Below, piece by piece: positions 31,524 through 38,869 of a stretch of 38,869 nucleotides of DNA. Position 1 is the stretch's first letter; every line of letters begins with the position of its first letter. The notes under the pieces are model-generated. The model did not search any database. It was not told the DNA's origin and was given only the letters and a program-made list of their open reading frames with translations. Made by a program: the position numbers and the translations under genes. The stretch lies in the NCBI GenBank assembly GCA_002435985.1, contig DIXD01000105.1:1-38869 (forward strand), given 5' to 3'. Origin of the DNA: Spirochaetaceae bacterium UBA6089. Its GTDB lineage: Bacteria > Spirochaetota > Spirochaetia > Treponematales > Rectinemataceae.

Positions 31524-34232
31524 GTGGAGATCATCAATCTTGCCGGCGAATGGGATCTTGTCCGATTGGCCGACAGCTCGGTACGCCGAATGCAGGTCCC
31601 GGGTGACATCTATTCGGCGCTTATCCACACTGGAGAGCTCCCCGATCCCTACTTCGGAGAAAACGAGCTCAAGGTTCAGTGGCCCGGCAGAGAAGACTGG
31701 AAACTCGAGCGCAGATTTTGGGTGCCGGACCACTTTCTCAGATTAGAGACCATAAAACTTCTCGCCGAGGTCATCGACACAGTGGCCGACGTATACCTCA
31801 ACGGAGTCCTCATAGGCACAAGCGAAAACATGTTCAGGCGCTTTGAGGCCGACGCCGGGGCTTTCTTACATTCCGGCGAAAACACCATCACCATCTTCAT
31901 CCACTCCCCGGAAGAGGCTGCGATCCGCGCAGCACAGAAGCTGCCCTACCCCATCCCCGCCTCTATCTACCCCGTCTCATCGCCGCACCGCAACCTGATT
32001 CGCAAGGCCCAGTATATGTCGGGCTGGGACTGGGGCCCCTGCCTTATGACCGGCGGCATCTATGATGGCATTGCGCTCATCGCCACTGATGGTCCTTTTA
32101 TCCGTGCTGTGCAGACCTACATAAAGCCGCTCGGAAACTTCGACGGTGCCACGGTCCGTGGCCCCGACTTCTCGGTGGAGATCTCCGCGGAGGTCGATGT
32201 ACCGGAGCCCATGGATCTACAGCTTTCTTGCTATCTCGACGGCGTGCGCACTGAGACGGAATGGTCCTGTCGTTCAGGTTCCAACATTGTCCGGATCGGC
32301 ATGGACGTCAGAGCGCCGAAACTGTGGTGGCCGCACGGCCGTGGAAGCCCGGCGCTCTACGATTTGTATGTGACGGCAGAGCGCACCTTGCCCCATGGAG
32401 GCACCGTCTCAACTGATGATTCGTCACGTCAGCAGGCAGGCTCCGCATCCTACGCGGAGCACGCGTCACAAACAGCCTACGCGCCCGCCCCGCCGCGAAG
32501 CCCTCACATCGTCCACAAAAGAATAGGCTTTCGCGAACTCAAAGTCGTCACGGAAGAAGACAAAATAGGCCGCAGCTTCATGTTTGTGGTAAACGGTAAA
32601 GAAGTCTTCACCAAGGGTGCAAATTGGATACCCGTCGACGCTCTGCCCTCGCGCTGGACCAGAACGCGCATCGCCGGACTCCTGGACTCTGTGATTGCAG
32701 GAAACATGAACTGCCTTCGGGTCTGGGGTGGCGGTCGCTACGAAAGCGAAGACTTCTATGAACTCTGCGATGAGCGTGGCATTATGGTGTGGCAGGACTG
32801 CATGTTTTCCTGCGCCCTATACCCATCGAGCCCCGAATTTCTGGCCAACGTGGAGGCCGAAATCCTATGGCAGGTCAAAAGGCTGTCCGACCACCCCTGC
32901 ATCGCCCTGTGGTGTGGCAACAACGAGGCGCTCGGCGCAATCGGCTGGTACGAAGTATCGAAACACAATCCCGCGCGCTACATCATCGATTACGACAGAC
33001 TCACAGAGGGAGTGTTGGGGCGGGTCATCCGGAGCCTCGACCCTGACCGCTGCTTCTGGCCATCGAGCCCTTCGGCAGGCCCGAACGACTTTTCGGACAA
33101 CTGGCACTCGGACGAACGGGGCGACATGCACTTCTGGTCGGTGTGGCACGAGGGCAAACCCTTTTCCGAGTACCTCACGGTACGTCCGCGTTTCTGCTCC
33201 GAGTTTGGCTTTCAGTCCCTGCCCTCGATGAGGACCATCGCCAGCTTCGCCCCCGAAGGCGAATACAACATCAGCGCACCCATCATCGAAGCTCACCAAA
33301 AGGACCCCCATGGCAACCGTATCATCATCGAAACCATGCTGCAGTATTTTCGGATGCCCAAAGACTTCCGCCAGCTCATCTATCTCTCTCAGGTACAGCA
33401 GGCTATGGCGATCCGCACGGCCGTCGAATTCTGGAGGAGCACGATGCCGCGTTGCATGGGCACGCTCTTCTGGCAGCTCAACGATGTGTGGCCTGCCATA
33501 AGCTGGTCGAGCCTCAACTATGACGGCTCGTGGAAGCTCTTACAATACGAGATGAGGCGTGTCTATGCGCCGGTACTGTTGGCGCTCTTTGTGAAGGATG
33601 GCATGATTCAGGCACACCTTATCAGCGAAAGCCCCGGAATGCACCGCGCAAACGTGGTGCTCCGCCTCCTTGATTTTCATGGTGAACCGCACGTCATCCC
33701 AGAAAATGTTGGCGGCGAGGATACTGAAGGGAATATTCTGAGCTCCATGGTGCCGCGCACTGCGGTGGAGCGAAGTCTTCTCATTGCAGAACACTGTGTG
33801 CAGGCCGTTTGGACACTGCCCCTCGATGCGCTCCATTGCCGAGCGAGCGAGGTCTTTCTCGAAGCGAGCCTCGAAGTACCCGACCTCGGCATCAGAACGA
33901 AAACGGCGCTCTTGCTCACCGAACCAAAGCGCTGCGCGCTCGAGGATCCCGGTTTAGAAATGGAGATCATGTCCGACAGCAAGGGCACTCTCGAGCTCGC
34001 GATCTGCGCGACAAAAGCGCCTGCCTTCTATGTTGCGGCCGAATTCGAGGACATTGCCGGACAATTCGAGGACGCCGGCTTTTATTGCGCAAAGGGTGAG
34101 CGCCAAGTACTCCGGTTTATCCCTTCAAAGGAGCAATCCACACTGAAGCAAGCTCCGCGCAGGGCAGGTTCCTCTTCCTCCGTGCAATTCGGGCTGTGTG
34201 TCTATCACCTACAGAAAAGCTTTGAACACTGA
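31524..34232 (+). CDS. Beta-mannosidase, glycoside hydrolase family 2
   Basis: This 902-residue GH2 enzyme would release beta-linked mannose from oligosaccharide ends. It starts with GTG, with AGGGAGG seven bases before it. The N-terminal sugar-binding domain reads LAGEWDLVRLADSS and PGDIYSALIHTG. The beta-mannosidase-type segment YMSGWDWGPCLMTGGIYDGI is specific. The acid/base Glu468 is in WCGNNEALG and the nucleophile Glu560 in FCSEFGFQSLPS. No signal peptide is present, so it acts in the cytoplasm. A low-complexity Ser/Ala/Pro-rich insertion near residues 290-330 is not typical of the family. It is divergent from the ROK-transporter operon and shares its candidate operator. Its 3' end overlaps the convergent MATE gene by 24 bases. 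Confidence 0.94.
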   Translation: MEIINLAGEWDLVRLADSSVRRMQVPGDIYSALIHTGELPDPYFGENELKVQWPGREDWKLERRFWVPDHFLRLETIKLLAEVIDTVADVYLNGVLIGTSENMFRRFEADAGAFLHSGENTITIFIHSPEEAAIRAAQKLPYPIPASIYPVSSPHRNLIRKAQYMSGWDWGPCLMTGGIYDGIALIATDGPFIRAVQTYIKPLGNFDGATVRGPDFSVEISAEVDVPEPMDLQLSCYLDGVRTETEWSCRSGSNIVRIGMDVRAPKLWWPHGRGSPALYDLYVTAERTLPHGGTVSTDDSSRQQAGSASYAEHASQTAYAPAPPRSPHIVHKRIGFRELKVVTEEDKIGRSFMFVVNGKEVFTKGANWIPVDALPSRWTRTRIAGLLDSVIAGNMNCLRVWGGGRYESEDFYELCDERGIMVWQDCMFSCALYPSSPEFLANVEAEILWQVKRLSDHPCIALWCGNNEALGAIGWYEVSKHNPARYIIDYDRLTEGVLGRVIRSLDPDRCFWPSSPSAGPNDFSDNWHSDERGDMHFWSVWHEGKPFSEYLTVRPRFCSEFGFQSLPSMRTIASFAPEGEYNISAPIIEAHQKDPHGNRIIIETMLQYFRMPKDFRQLIYLSQVQQAMAIRTAVEFWRSTMPRCMGTLFWQLNDVWPAISWSSLNYDGSWKLLQYEMRRVYAPVLLALFVKDGMIQAHLISESPGMHRANVVLRLLDFHGEPHVIPENVGGEDTEGNILSSMVPRTAVERSLLIAEHCVQAVWTLPLDALHCRASEVFLEASLEVPDLGIRTKTALLLTEPKRCALEDPGLEMEIMSDSKGTLELAICATKAPAFYVAAEFEDIAGQFEDAGFYCAKGERQVLRFIPSKEQSTLKQAPRRAGSSSSVQFGLCVYHLQKSFEH

Positions 34233-35663
34233 TGCAGCCACCGTAAGGTTGCGCACCCAGTGCTCTTTCTTAAGCCACCAGCCTGCGACGAGCGCCTTGA
34301 ATATGTCCGAAAGCTTCGCGATGCCGAAGAGCGCGACAGGCCCCCACGAAGTGTAGCGAAAAATCACAAAGGCGGCTGGGATAAACATCACGTAGGTGAC
34401 ACCGACATCGACCAAAAGCCCCATCAATGTATCACCTCCGGCTCTCGACACTCCGAACTGAGCGTTGAGGAGAGACCAGAGAGGAAGGTAGACACCGATC
34501 ACGACGATGAGGCTGCGCGTCACTCGCTGGGCAGAGTCCGAAAGGTTGCCGAACACAAGGGGCACTGCGGCAGTCGAAAGCATGGCGGCGATCCCTGCAC
34601 CAAAGCCGAAGACAACCGAGCCCGTCATGATCCATCGGGCCTTCTTTCTGGCATCATCTAGCTTCCCTGCTCCAAGTGTCGATCCCACAGTGACATTTGT
34701 CGCGGTATGGATTGCGGGAAACACCAAAAAGAGCAAATTGGCAACAGACCAGCCCGCCGCCATGCCGGCGACGGTCTCCGGTCCGCCGCGTCGATTGTAC
34801 AGCGCAGTGATGATAGTCTCGGACAAAACCCATGCGGTCTCTGAGAAAAACATCATCGCCGAACGCGAGATCACTTCGCTGAGAAACCTGCCGTCGATCT
34901 CGAAAATGGTCTTGATATGAAAGGCAAACACAGGTTTTCTCTTCAATACTACGACTACAAAGGCAGCGATCTCGAGGAGACGTGCAATTACCGTCGCGAT
35001 CGCTGCCCCCTCCACCTCGAGCCTGGGCGCTCCAAGGTTTCCGTAAATCAGAAACCAGTTGTCGATGGTGTTCACTACAGCAGCAGCCGTGGAGACTATG
35101 AGCGGTATATTCGGTTTTCCAATGTCGCGGAACGAACTGCCGACTGCCACGGAGAGGGCAATGGGAATGAAAGAAAACGAGACGGCTCTCATGTACCGAG
35201 CTCCCTCGACCACGATTGCGGCACTGTCGGCACTGTTCGACACCATGAGCGAAAGCAGCGTTTCGGGGAAAATTTGGCACACGACAAAATAGAGTATCGA
35301 GATGCCTGTTCCCATAAGGAGCTTGAATCTGAATGCCTGGACCATGCCCTCCCGATTCTGGGCGCCTCGGTGCTGCGACAAAAAAATCCCGCCTGCCATC
35401 GACACGACATTGATGATCACCATAAAGATAAAATTCACCTGATTGGCGACGTTGACACCGGCCATCTTTATATCGCCGAGCCCTGCCACCATGAAATTGT
35501 CCACGAGCGAGACAAGGCCGGTGATAAGACTCTGCAACATGACGGGAATTGCAAGGGCGAGTGTCTCGCGATAAAAGGGCCATGGACCCAACAATGTCGA
35601 TGGACGCCCTAAGGCATGAATAGATTTATGCAGCATATGCTTTTCAAAAGATTGGGGCATCAT
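34209..35663 (-). CDS. MATE-family efflux transporter
   Basis: This 484-residue inner-membrane protein has about twelve membrane segments in two related halves. The first reads ALAIPVMLQSLITGLVSLVDNFMVAGLGD, a typical MATE start, and later segments show MAAGWSVANLLFLVFPAIHTATNVTVG. MATE proteins export cationic drugs, metabolites or other small molecules using Na+ or H+ gradients. The substrate is unknown. The start is uncertain: the first ATG at 35663 has no visible ribosome site, and an ATG nine codons later is possible. The 3' end overlaps the end of the beta-mannosidase gene. I see no evidence that the two are co-regulated. Confidence 0.92.
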   Translation of the reverse strand: MMPQSFEKHMLHKSIHALGRPSTLLGPWPFYRETLALAIPVMLQSLITGLVSLVDNFMVAGLGDIKMAGVNVANQVNFIFMVIINVVSMAGGIFLSQHRGAQNREGMVQAFRFKLLMGTGISILYFVVCQIFPETLLSLMVSNSADSAAIVVEGARYMRAVSFSFIPIALSVAVGSSFRDIGKPNIPLIVSTAAAVVNTIDNWFLIYGNLGAPRLEVEGAAIATVIARLLEIAAFVVVVLKRKPVFAFHIKTIFEIDGRFLSEVISRSAMMFFSETAWVLSETIITALYNRRGGPETVAGMAAGWSVANLLFLVFPAIHTATNVTVGSTLGAGKLDDARKKARWIMTGSVVFGFGAGIAAMLSTAAVPLVFGNLSDSAQRVTRSLIVVIGVYLPLWSLLNAQFGVSRAGGDTLMGLLVDVGVTYVMFIPAAFVIFRYTSWGPVALFGIAKLSDIFKALVAGWWLKKEHWVRNLTVAASVFKAFL

Positions 35664-35716
35664 CGCATGGAATTCTATTTTTTGCTAGTCGCGCATCGGG
35701 GTTGTGCTGTCGCAAT

Positions 35717-35745
35717 TTGACGCTCTATAGTGCGGACAGTATATT
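35717..35745 (+). promoter_or_regulatory. Promoter of the thioredoxin gene
   Basis: TTGACG (35717-35722) and TATATT (35740-35745) are 17 bases apart, each one base from consensus. This is a strong housekeeping-type promoter 70 bases before the thioredoxin ATG. Confidence 0.65.
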
Positions 35746-35814
35746 GTACCTACGTATCGCTTTGGATTATCGATAGATTTAAAGGCCGAGATGTATAAAG
35801 GAGTCCGAATCAAC

Positions 35815-36138
35815 ATGAGCGCCGAAGTTACCCTGACCGCCGAAAATTTTAAACAAGAAGTATTGGAATCGGAAATCCCCGTGCTTGTGGATTTTTGGGC
35901 CGAGTGGTGTATGCCCTGCAAGATGATCGGCCCTGCCCTCGCTCAGATCGCAGAGACCTATAAAGGCAAAATCAAAGTGGGGAAGCTCAATGTCGATGAT
36001 CAGAGCGACATCGCCTCACAGTACGGGATCATCTCCATCCCGACACTCATCGTATTCGCAAAAGGACAGGTGTTCCGACAGAAGGTCGGCGCCATGCCTC
36101 GCCACGAAATCGAAAAACTGTTCAAAGATCTCATCTAG
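35815..36138 (+). CDS. trxA: Thioredoxin with CMPC active site
   Basis: This 107-residue cytoplasmic thiol-disulfide protein has the full thioredoxin fold in sequence: VLVDFWAEWCMPCKMIGP with Cys32 and Cys35, the buried-acid region, and the cis-proline Pro76 in ISIPTLIVF. The active site is CMPC rather than the usual CGPC. A Met at this point should change redox potential or partner choice. I chose ATG at 35815 because the protein then starts at the usual place (MSAEVTLTAENF) and AAAGGAG lies upstream, although 11 bases away. An ATG eight codons earlier is possible. Its last 8 bases overlap the end of the convergent lipoprotein gene. Confidence 0.95.
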   Translation: MSAEVTLTAENFKQEVLESEIPVLVDFWAEWCMPCKMIGPALAQIAETYKGKIKVGKLNVDDQSDIASQYGIISIPTLIVFAKGQVFRQKVGAMPRHEIEKLFKDLI

Positions 36139-37147
36139 CCATGAGGCCAGGATTCTGGCTGCCGCTCTCGCCCACACTCCAGGCTTCCGCCCCATTCTTC
36201 TCCACACTGGTTCTGAGAAGCGGTTTTGTCGTCGAAGGTTTCCACATAAGAGCGTCCTCCCACGCGGGGGCCGAATCCAAGAGCCAAAGCCCTGCATCGG
36301 CGAGTTCCTGCACAAGCACGAGAAGCTTGGATGATCCTAAAGAGCCTGTTTTCGAGCTCTCCGCATAGAAAATACCATCGATGGGTGCCTCCCCCTCCCG
36401 CATGTACACTGATATAGCCCCACTCGCATCCGGGATACCTCCGGCATCTGACCAGAAATCCCGCCCATACGGCGTCGCATCGATCCCTCCCGACAGGTCG
36501 AGATCATCGTCCAATTCATTCTTTTCCTCGGAGATACCCTCGGGTGCAAGATGCAACACGATGACCTCGCCCTCCTTGACCTCGCATACGGGGAAATCGT
36601 ACCTCATCGTCTTCGTCGAACTCGCCCATTGGACAAACATTCCTCCCAAATTCCCCGCCCTCTTCACATAGAATTCGGCATAATCGCGGTGCGGCGTCCT
36701 TTTCGACGCATTCTTCGCAGGCTGCACCTCGCTGAGAGCCAGGGCAGCAGGACGATCGTTGTACCCCTTAAACTGAACCTGCACACGCGTGGTATTCCCG
36801 CTCAAATCCTGCACATTGCCTGCAAGCGTTATAGGCTCTCCAGGCGCAGGCGGTGGTTCAAAGTGGACATTCACTGTAGTCTCAGAGCTCTCCACAGAGA
36901 CGACCAGATGCCTAGGCTCCACACAGAAACTGCGCTCCCCGACCCGGACGGGTTCATCGAATTCAAGTACGAATTCCCGAGTATTCTCGAGCGTAGCGTT
37001 TTTTACGATCGGAGGACGTATGTCCCCAAGCGCCACATTCTCGATGCCCGGCGGCGCACAACTCGACACCACCCAGCACACAAAGCTCCCCATCAAACAT
37101 GCGCGGCATAGACAAAGGCCAACCATGCGTTTTCTTGTCTGCAACAT
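36131..37147 (-). CDS. Lipoprotein of unknown function, possibly lamin-tail-like
   Basis: This 338-residue exported protein has a basic N-terminus, a hydrophobic stretch and a lipobox ending VVSSC (Cys30), so it should be lipid-anchored. Residues of about 40-125 look like a beta-sandwich (NATLENTREFVLEFDEPV, then SSETTVNVHFEPPPAPGEPITLAGNVQDLSGN), in the style of Big/Ig-like domains. From about residue 135, LSEVQPAKNASKRTPHRDYAEFYVKRAGNLGGMFV resembles the start of a lamin-tail (LTD) domain, but I cannot confirm this. The later part is rich in Gly, Asp and Ser. The ATG has an AGGAG site 6 bases away. I do not recognise a specific function. A cell-surface or periplasmic structural or binding role is plausible. 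Confidence 0.75.
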   Translation of the reverse strand: MLQTRKRMVGLCLCRACLMGSFVCWVVSSCAPPGIENVALGDIRPPIVKNATLENTREFVLEFDEPVRVGERSFCVEPRHLVVSVESSETTVNVHFEPPPAPGEPITLAGNVQDLSGNTTRVQVQFKGYNDRPAALALSEVQPAKNASKRTPHRDYAEFYVKRAGNLGGMFVQWASSTKTMRYDFPVCEVKEGEVIVLHLAPEGISEEKNELDDDLDLSGGIDATPYGRDFWSDAGGIPDASGAISVYMREGEAPIDGIFYAESSKTGSLGSSKLLVLVQELADAGLWLLDSAPAWEDALMWKPSTTKPLLRTSVEKNGAEAWSVGESGSQNPGLMAR

Positions 37148-37436
37148 AGGCTGCTCCTAAAGAAGACTCTGTGCGACACTCCGGCCCCCTTAAAAACGCG
37201 AAGTACGCACAGACCAGGCATACCACGAATAGCCCCCTTGCGTTTCATGGCGTTGGCACCAGAGCCCCTCTTACCATAGACGCAGAAAATATCGGCTCCT
37301 GCTTCAACTTCGGATTCTTTAAAACCATAGTTTTGAAGCGATATCCGAGCGTCTTGCAAGGGAGAAGATGGTGAAACGTACGAACAACAGAGCATTAGGC
37401 GCTATCGATTCATTCTCTAGAGAGGAGATTTTCAAT
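37148..37436. other. 289-base stretch without a convincing gene
   Basis: Between the lipoprotein start and the decayed S51 gene I see no gene with family features and no good promoter on either strand. A reading frame on the minus strand spans most of it and runs into the lipoprotein gene in another frame, but it has no recognisable domain or ribosome site. It may be remnant sequence, in keeping with the pseudogene next to it. Confidence 0.4.
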
Positions 37437-37877
37437 ATGCTGGTACTGATAGGCGGCGGGTCTATCGCTAATGGCGAGACACTGGCGATAGACCGATACA
37501 TTGTCGAGTTCTGCAAAAAAGAACAGCCGCACCACCTATTCATCCCGACCGCAAGCGGAGAACCAGAAGGACATATTGTTGCCGTATAAAAAGTATACGA
37601 ATCCCTCGGCTGCAGGTGCGACTCGCCTTGCATTCTGGACACCGGCATCACTCAGGATGAAATTGAGCGGAAAATTGACCAGGCGGCCATCTTCTATATC
37701 GGCTGCGGCACTACTAAATTCATGCTTCGCGAATAGGAAAAAGCGGGCGTAGACAAACTTCTGATCTATGCATTACAGGATGCGCTGCAGGCGGACAAGG
37801 ACATCTATAGTATAGCGCGTTCCGATTCGGCGGGTCCGGCAGCCCTGGGCCGCCCCGCATCATTTGTAAACCCATAA
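37437..37877 (+). pseudogene. Decayed S51-family peptidase (PepE-like, glutamine-amidotransferase-like fold)
   Basis: From ATG 37437, with AGAGGAG nine bases upstream, the frame encodes MLVLIGGGSIANGETLAIDR and then HHLFIPTASGEPEGHI, typical of S51/PepE-like proteins. The frame is broken by TAA at 37587-37589, where family members usually have a charged residue (AAA to TAA is one change), and by TAG at 37734-37736, after FMLRE where the family often has Trp (TGG to TAG is one change). Between and after the stops the same frame continues with recognisable sequence (AIFYIGCGTTKFMLRE, then EKAGVDKLLIYAL) and ends at TAA 37875-37877. The C-terminal third, including a clear serine-nucleophile region, is missing. 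It is not expected to make an active enzyme. Confidence 0.8.
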
Positions 37878-37892
37878 AAACCGATGTATAAT
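37864..37892 (+). promoter_or_regulatory. Promoter of the MTA-phosphorylase-like gene
   Basis: TTGTAA (37864-37869) and an exact TATAAT (37887-37892) are 17 bases apart. The -35 lies in the last codons of the S51 pseudogene. The start codon is about 55 bases downstream. Confidence 0.65.
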
Positions 37893-37947
37893 TGCTCAAC
37901 TATTCTTTCGCAGGCTTTTGAAAAATGTGTTGCACAGAGGTAAAACC

Positions 37948-38808
37948 ATGGACAAAGCAACTGTCGGCATTATAGGAGGATCGGGACTGTACGAAATCGA
38001 AGGTGTCGAGATTCTCGAGGAGATCAGTATGGAGACGCCTTGGGGATCGCCCTCCGATACGATCACCATCGCCCAAATAGGAGGCATAAGAGCGGCATTT
38101 CTGCCTCGCCATGGGAGGGGCCACTTCATCCTTCCCTCCGAGGTGAATTCGAGGGCGAATATCGCAGCGCTCAAGATGCTCGGCGTTAGGGAGATCCTCG
38201 CCTTCTCGGCCGTCGGCAGCCTCAAGGATGAGATTCGCCCCCGCGACTTCGTCATTCCCTCACAGATCATCGATAGAACAAAAGATCGACCTGCATCGAG
38301 CTTCTTCGGCGAGGGCGTCGTCGCCCACATGAGTTTTGCAGATCCCTTCTGCGGTCGGCTCTGCAAGATCATAGAGCCCTTCATCGCCGCGCGTGGGCTG
38401 CGGCTCCACACGGACGAGATTCTCGTCTGCATAGAAGGCCCGGCTTTTTCCACGCGGGCGGAGAGCCGGCTCTACCGTTCATGGGGAGCGGGAATCATCA
38501 ACATGAGCGTGCTTCCCGAAGCGAAACTCGCGCGAGAGGCCGAAATCTGCTACGCCATGGTCTGCATGGCGACCGACTACGATTGCTGGAAAACTGACCA
38601 CGCCGACGTGACCGTCGACATGGTCGTAGGGAATCTCAACGCCAATTCGGCTCACGCCAAGGCGCTGATTAGAGAGATTGTCCCGACGCTTGGAGGCGGT
38701 GCAGACTGCTCCTGCCGAAGCGCGATGCGATACGCGGTCATGACGGCCCCGGCAAAACGGAATCCGGAGACCTGGGCAAAGATCAAAACGATACTTCCCG
38801 AGCTCTGA
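37948..38808 (+). CDS. mtnP: S-methyl-5'-thioadenosine phosphorylase-like purine phosphorylase
   Basis: This 286-residue cytoplasmic enzyme would split methylthioadenosine with phosphate into adenine and methylthioribose-1-phosphate, recycling the by-product of polyamine synthesis. Motifs of the PNP/MTAP family are GIIGGSGLY, LPRHGRGH and the purine-contact region NMSVLPEAKLAREA. The adenine-specific MATDYDCW has Asp210 and Asp212, which separates MTA phosphorylases from guanine/hypoxanthine-type PNPs. A C-terminal CSC motif (Cys254, Cys256) resembles the CXC pair of some archaeal MTA phosphorylases. ATG at 37948 has an AGAGG site. A TTG ten codons earlier is unlikely. SVLPE in place of the usual TTVPE or STVPE could shift specificity. 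Confidence 0.9.
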   Translation: MDKATVGIIGGSGLYEIEGVEILEEISMETPWGSPSDTITIAQIGGIRAAFLPRHGRGHFILPSEVNSRANIAALKMLGVREILAFSAVGSLKDEIRPRDFVIPSQIIDRTKDRPASSFFGEGVVAHMSFADPFCGRLCKIIEPFIAARGLRLHTDEILVCIEGPAFSTRAESRLYRSWGAGIINMSVLPEAKLAREAEICYAMVCMATDYDCWKTDHADVTVDMVVGNLNANSAHAKALIREIVPTLGGGADCSCRSAMRYAVMTAPAKRNPETWAKIKTILPEL

Positions 38809-38869
38809 GGTCGGTGCCTTTTCTTAGGCCCAACACTGAAAAAGCGCCCTTTTCTGCGTCTTTATAGAT
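38809..38869. other. Tail of the window after the phosphorylase gene
   Basis: These 61 bases hold no gene start that I can support. AAAGCGC and GCGTCTTT can pair imperfectly with a one-base bulge near 38840-38865, which could be a weak terminator. The stem is too short and interrupted for a firm call. Confidence 0.3.

Noticed and set aside
37093..37395. A 100-codon minus-strand frame before the lipoprotein gene
   Set aside because: It has no good ribosome site or known domain and its end runs into the lipoprotein gene in another frame. It could be a remnant but I cannot support a gene.
37437..37877. Stop-codon readthrough or recoding in the S51 frame
   Set aside because: Two different stops (TAA and TAG) plus loss of the C-terminal part point to decay. 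No recoding structure is seen and no other gene in the window uses in-frame stops.
1..38869. CRISPR arrays, tRNA or rRNA genes, insertion sequences, phage genes
   Set aside because: No repeat-spacer pattern, cloverleaf, rRNA-like stretch, transposase or phage protein was recognised on either strand. A dedicated scan was not possible.

Overview
The window looks like a chromosomal segment of a moderately GC-rich, sugar-fermenting bacterium, most likely a spirochaete related to Treponema or Spirochaeta. The GroEL N-terminus resembles treponemal GroEL as I remember it, the diderm-type lipoproteins fit, and much of the window is sugar ABC transport under LytS/AraC-type and ROK-type control. The taxonomic call is an inference from recall, not a computed placement. 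I see no rRNA, tRNA, CRISPR array, insertion sequence or phage gene. Genes are tightly packed, with many start/stop overlaps.

Region 1 (1-10433, all minus strand) is one long apparent operon. It reads glmS, a membrane-anchored periplasmic sugar sensor, a LytS-type histidine kinase, an AraC-type response regulator and a sugar-binding lipoprotein. After a 257-base gap come a second, ChvE-like sugar-binding protein, the tandem-domain sugar ABC ATPase (MmsA/GguA-like) and a permease cut off by the window edge. The first four genes are joined by 4-base ATGA overlaps and the regulator and lipoprotein genes by 8 bases. The layout matches the XylFII-LytS-YesN type of three-component sugar-sensing system, here led by the glucosamine-6-phosphate synthase gene. 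A GC-rich stem-loop separates the second binding protein from the ATPase, and a pair of 8-base direct repeats 31 bases apart lies before that binding protein.

Region 2 (10578-18868) is mostly housekeeping: birA (biotin ligase) convergent with panE-hflX, an alanine-aminotransferase-like gene coupled to a PAS-GGDEF diguanylate cyclase, an RluA-family pseudouridine synthase, and a groEL without groES nearby, followed by a strong intrinsic terminator.

Region 3 (18878-23715, minus strand) is a MarR regulator followed by the two halves of a heterodimeric ABC exporter, one with a degenerate catalytic site and a large extracytoplasmic insert.

Region 4 (23791-34232) is a glycan-use locus. A ROK regulator, a solute-binding protein, two MalF/MalG-type permeases, a GH1 glycosidase and a GH20 hexosaminidase run on the minus strand. 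A GH2 beta-mannosidase is transcribed divergently. Back-to-back promoters and a perfect inverted repeat lie between the ROK and GH2 genes. The enzyme set would fit a substrate such as the Man-beta-GlcNAc-GlcNAc core of N-glycans, or mixed beta-manno/gluco/chito-oligosaccharides. No ATPase gene for this importer is present.

Region 5 (34209-38869) holds a MATE-family transporter, a thioredoxin with a CMPC active site, a lipoprotein of unknown function, a decayed S51-family (PepE-like) pseudogene with two in-frame stops, and a methylthioadenosine-phosphorylase-like gene whose promoter lies in the tail of that pseudogene.
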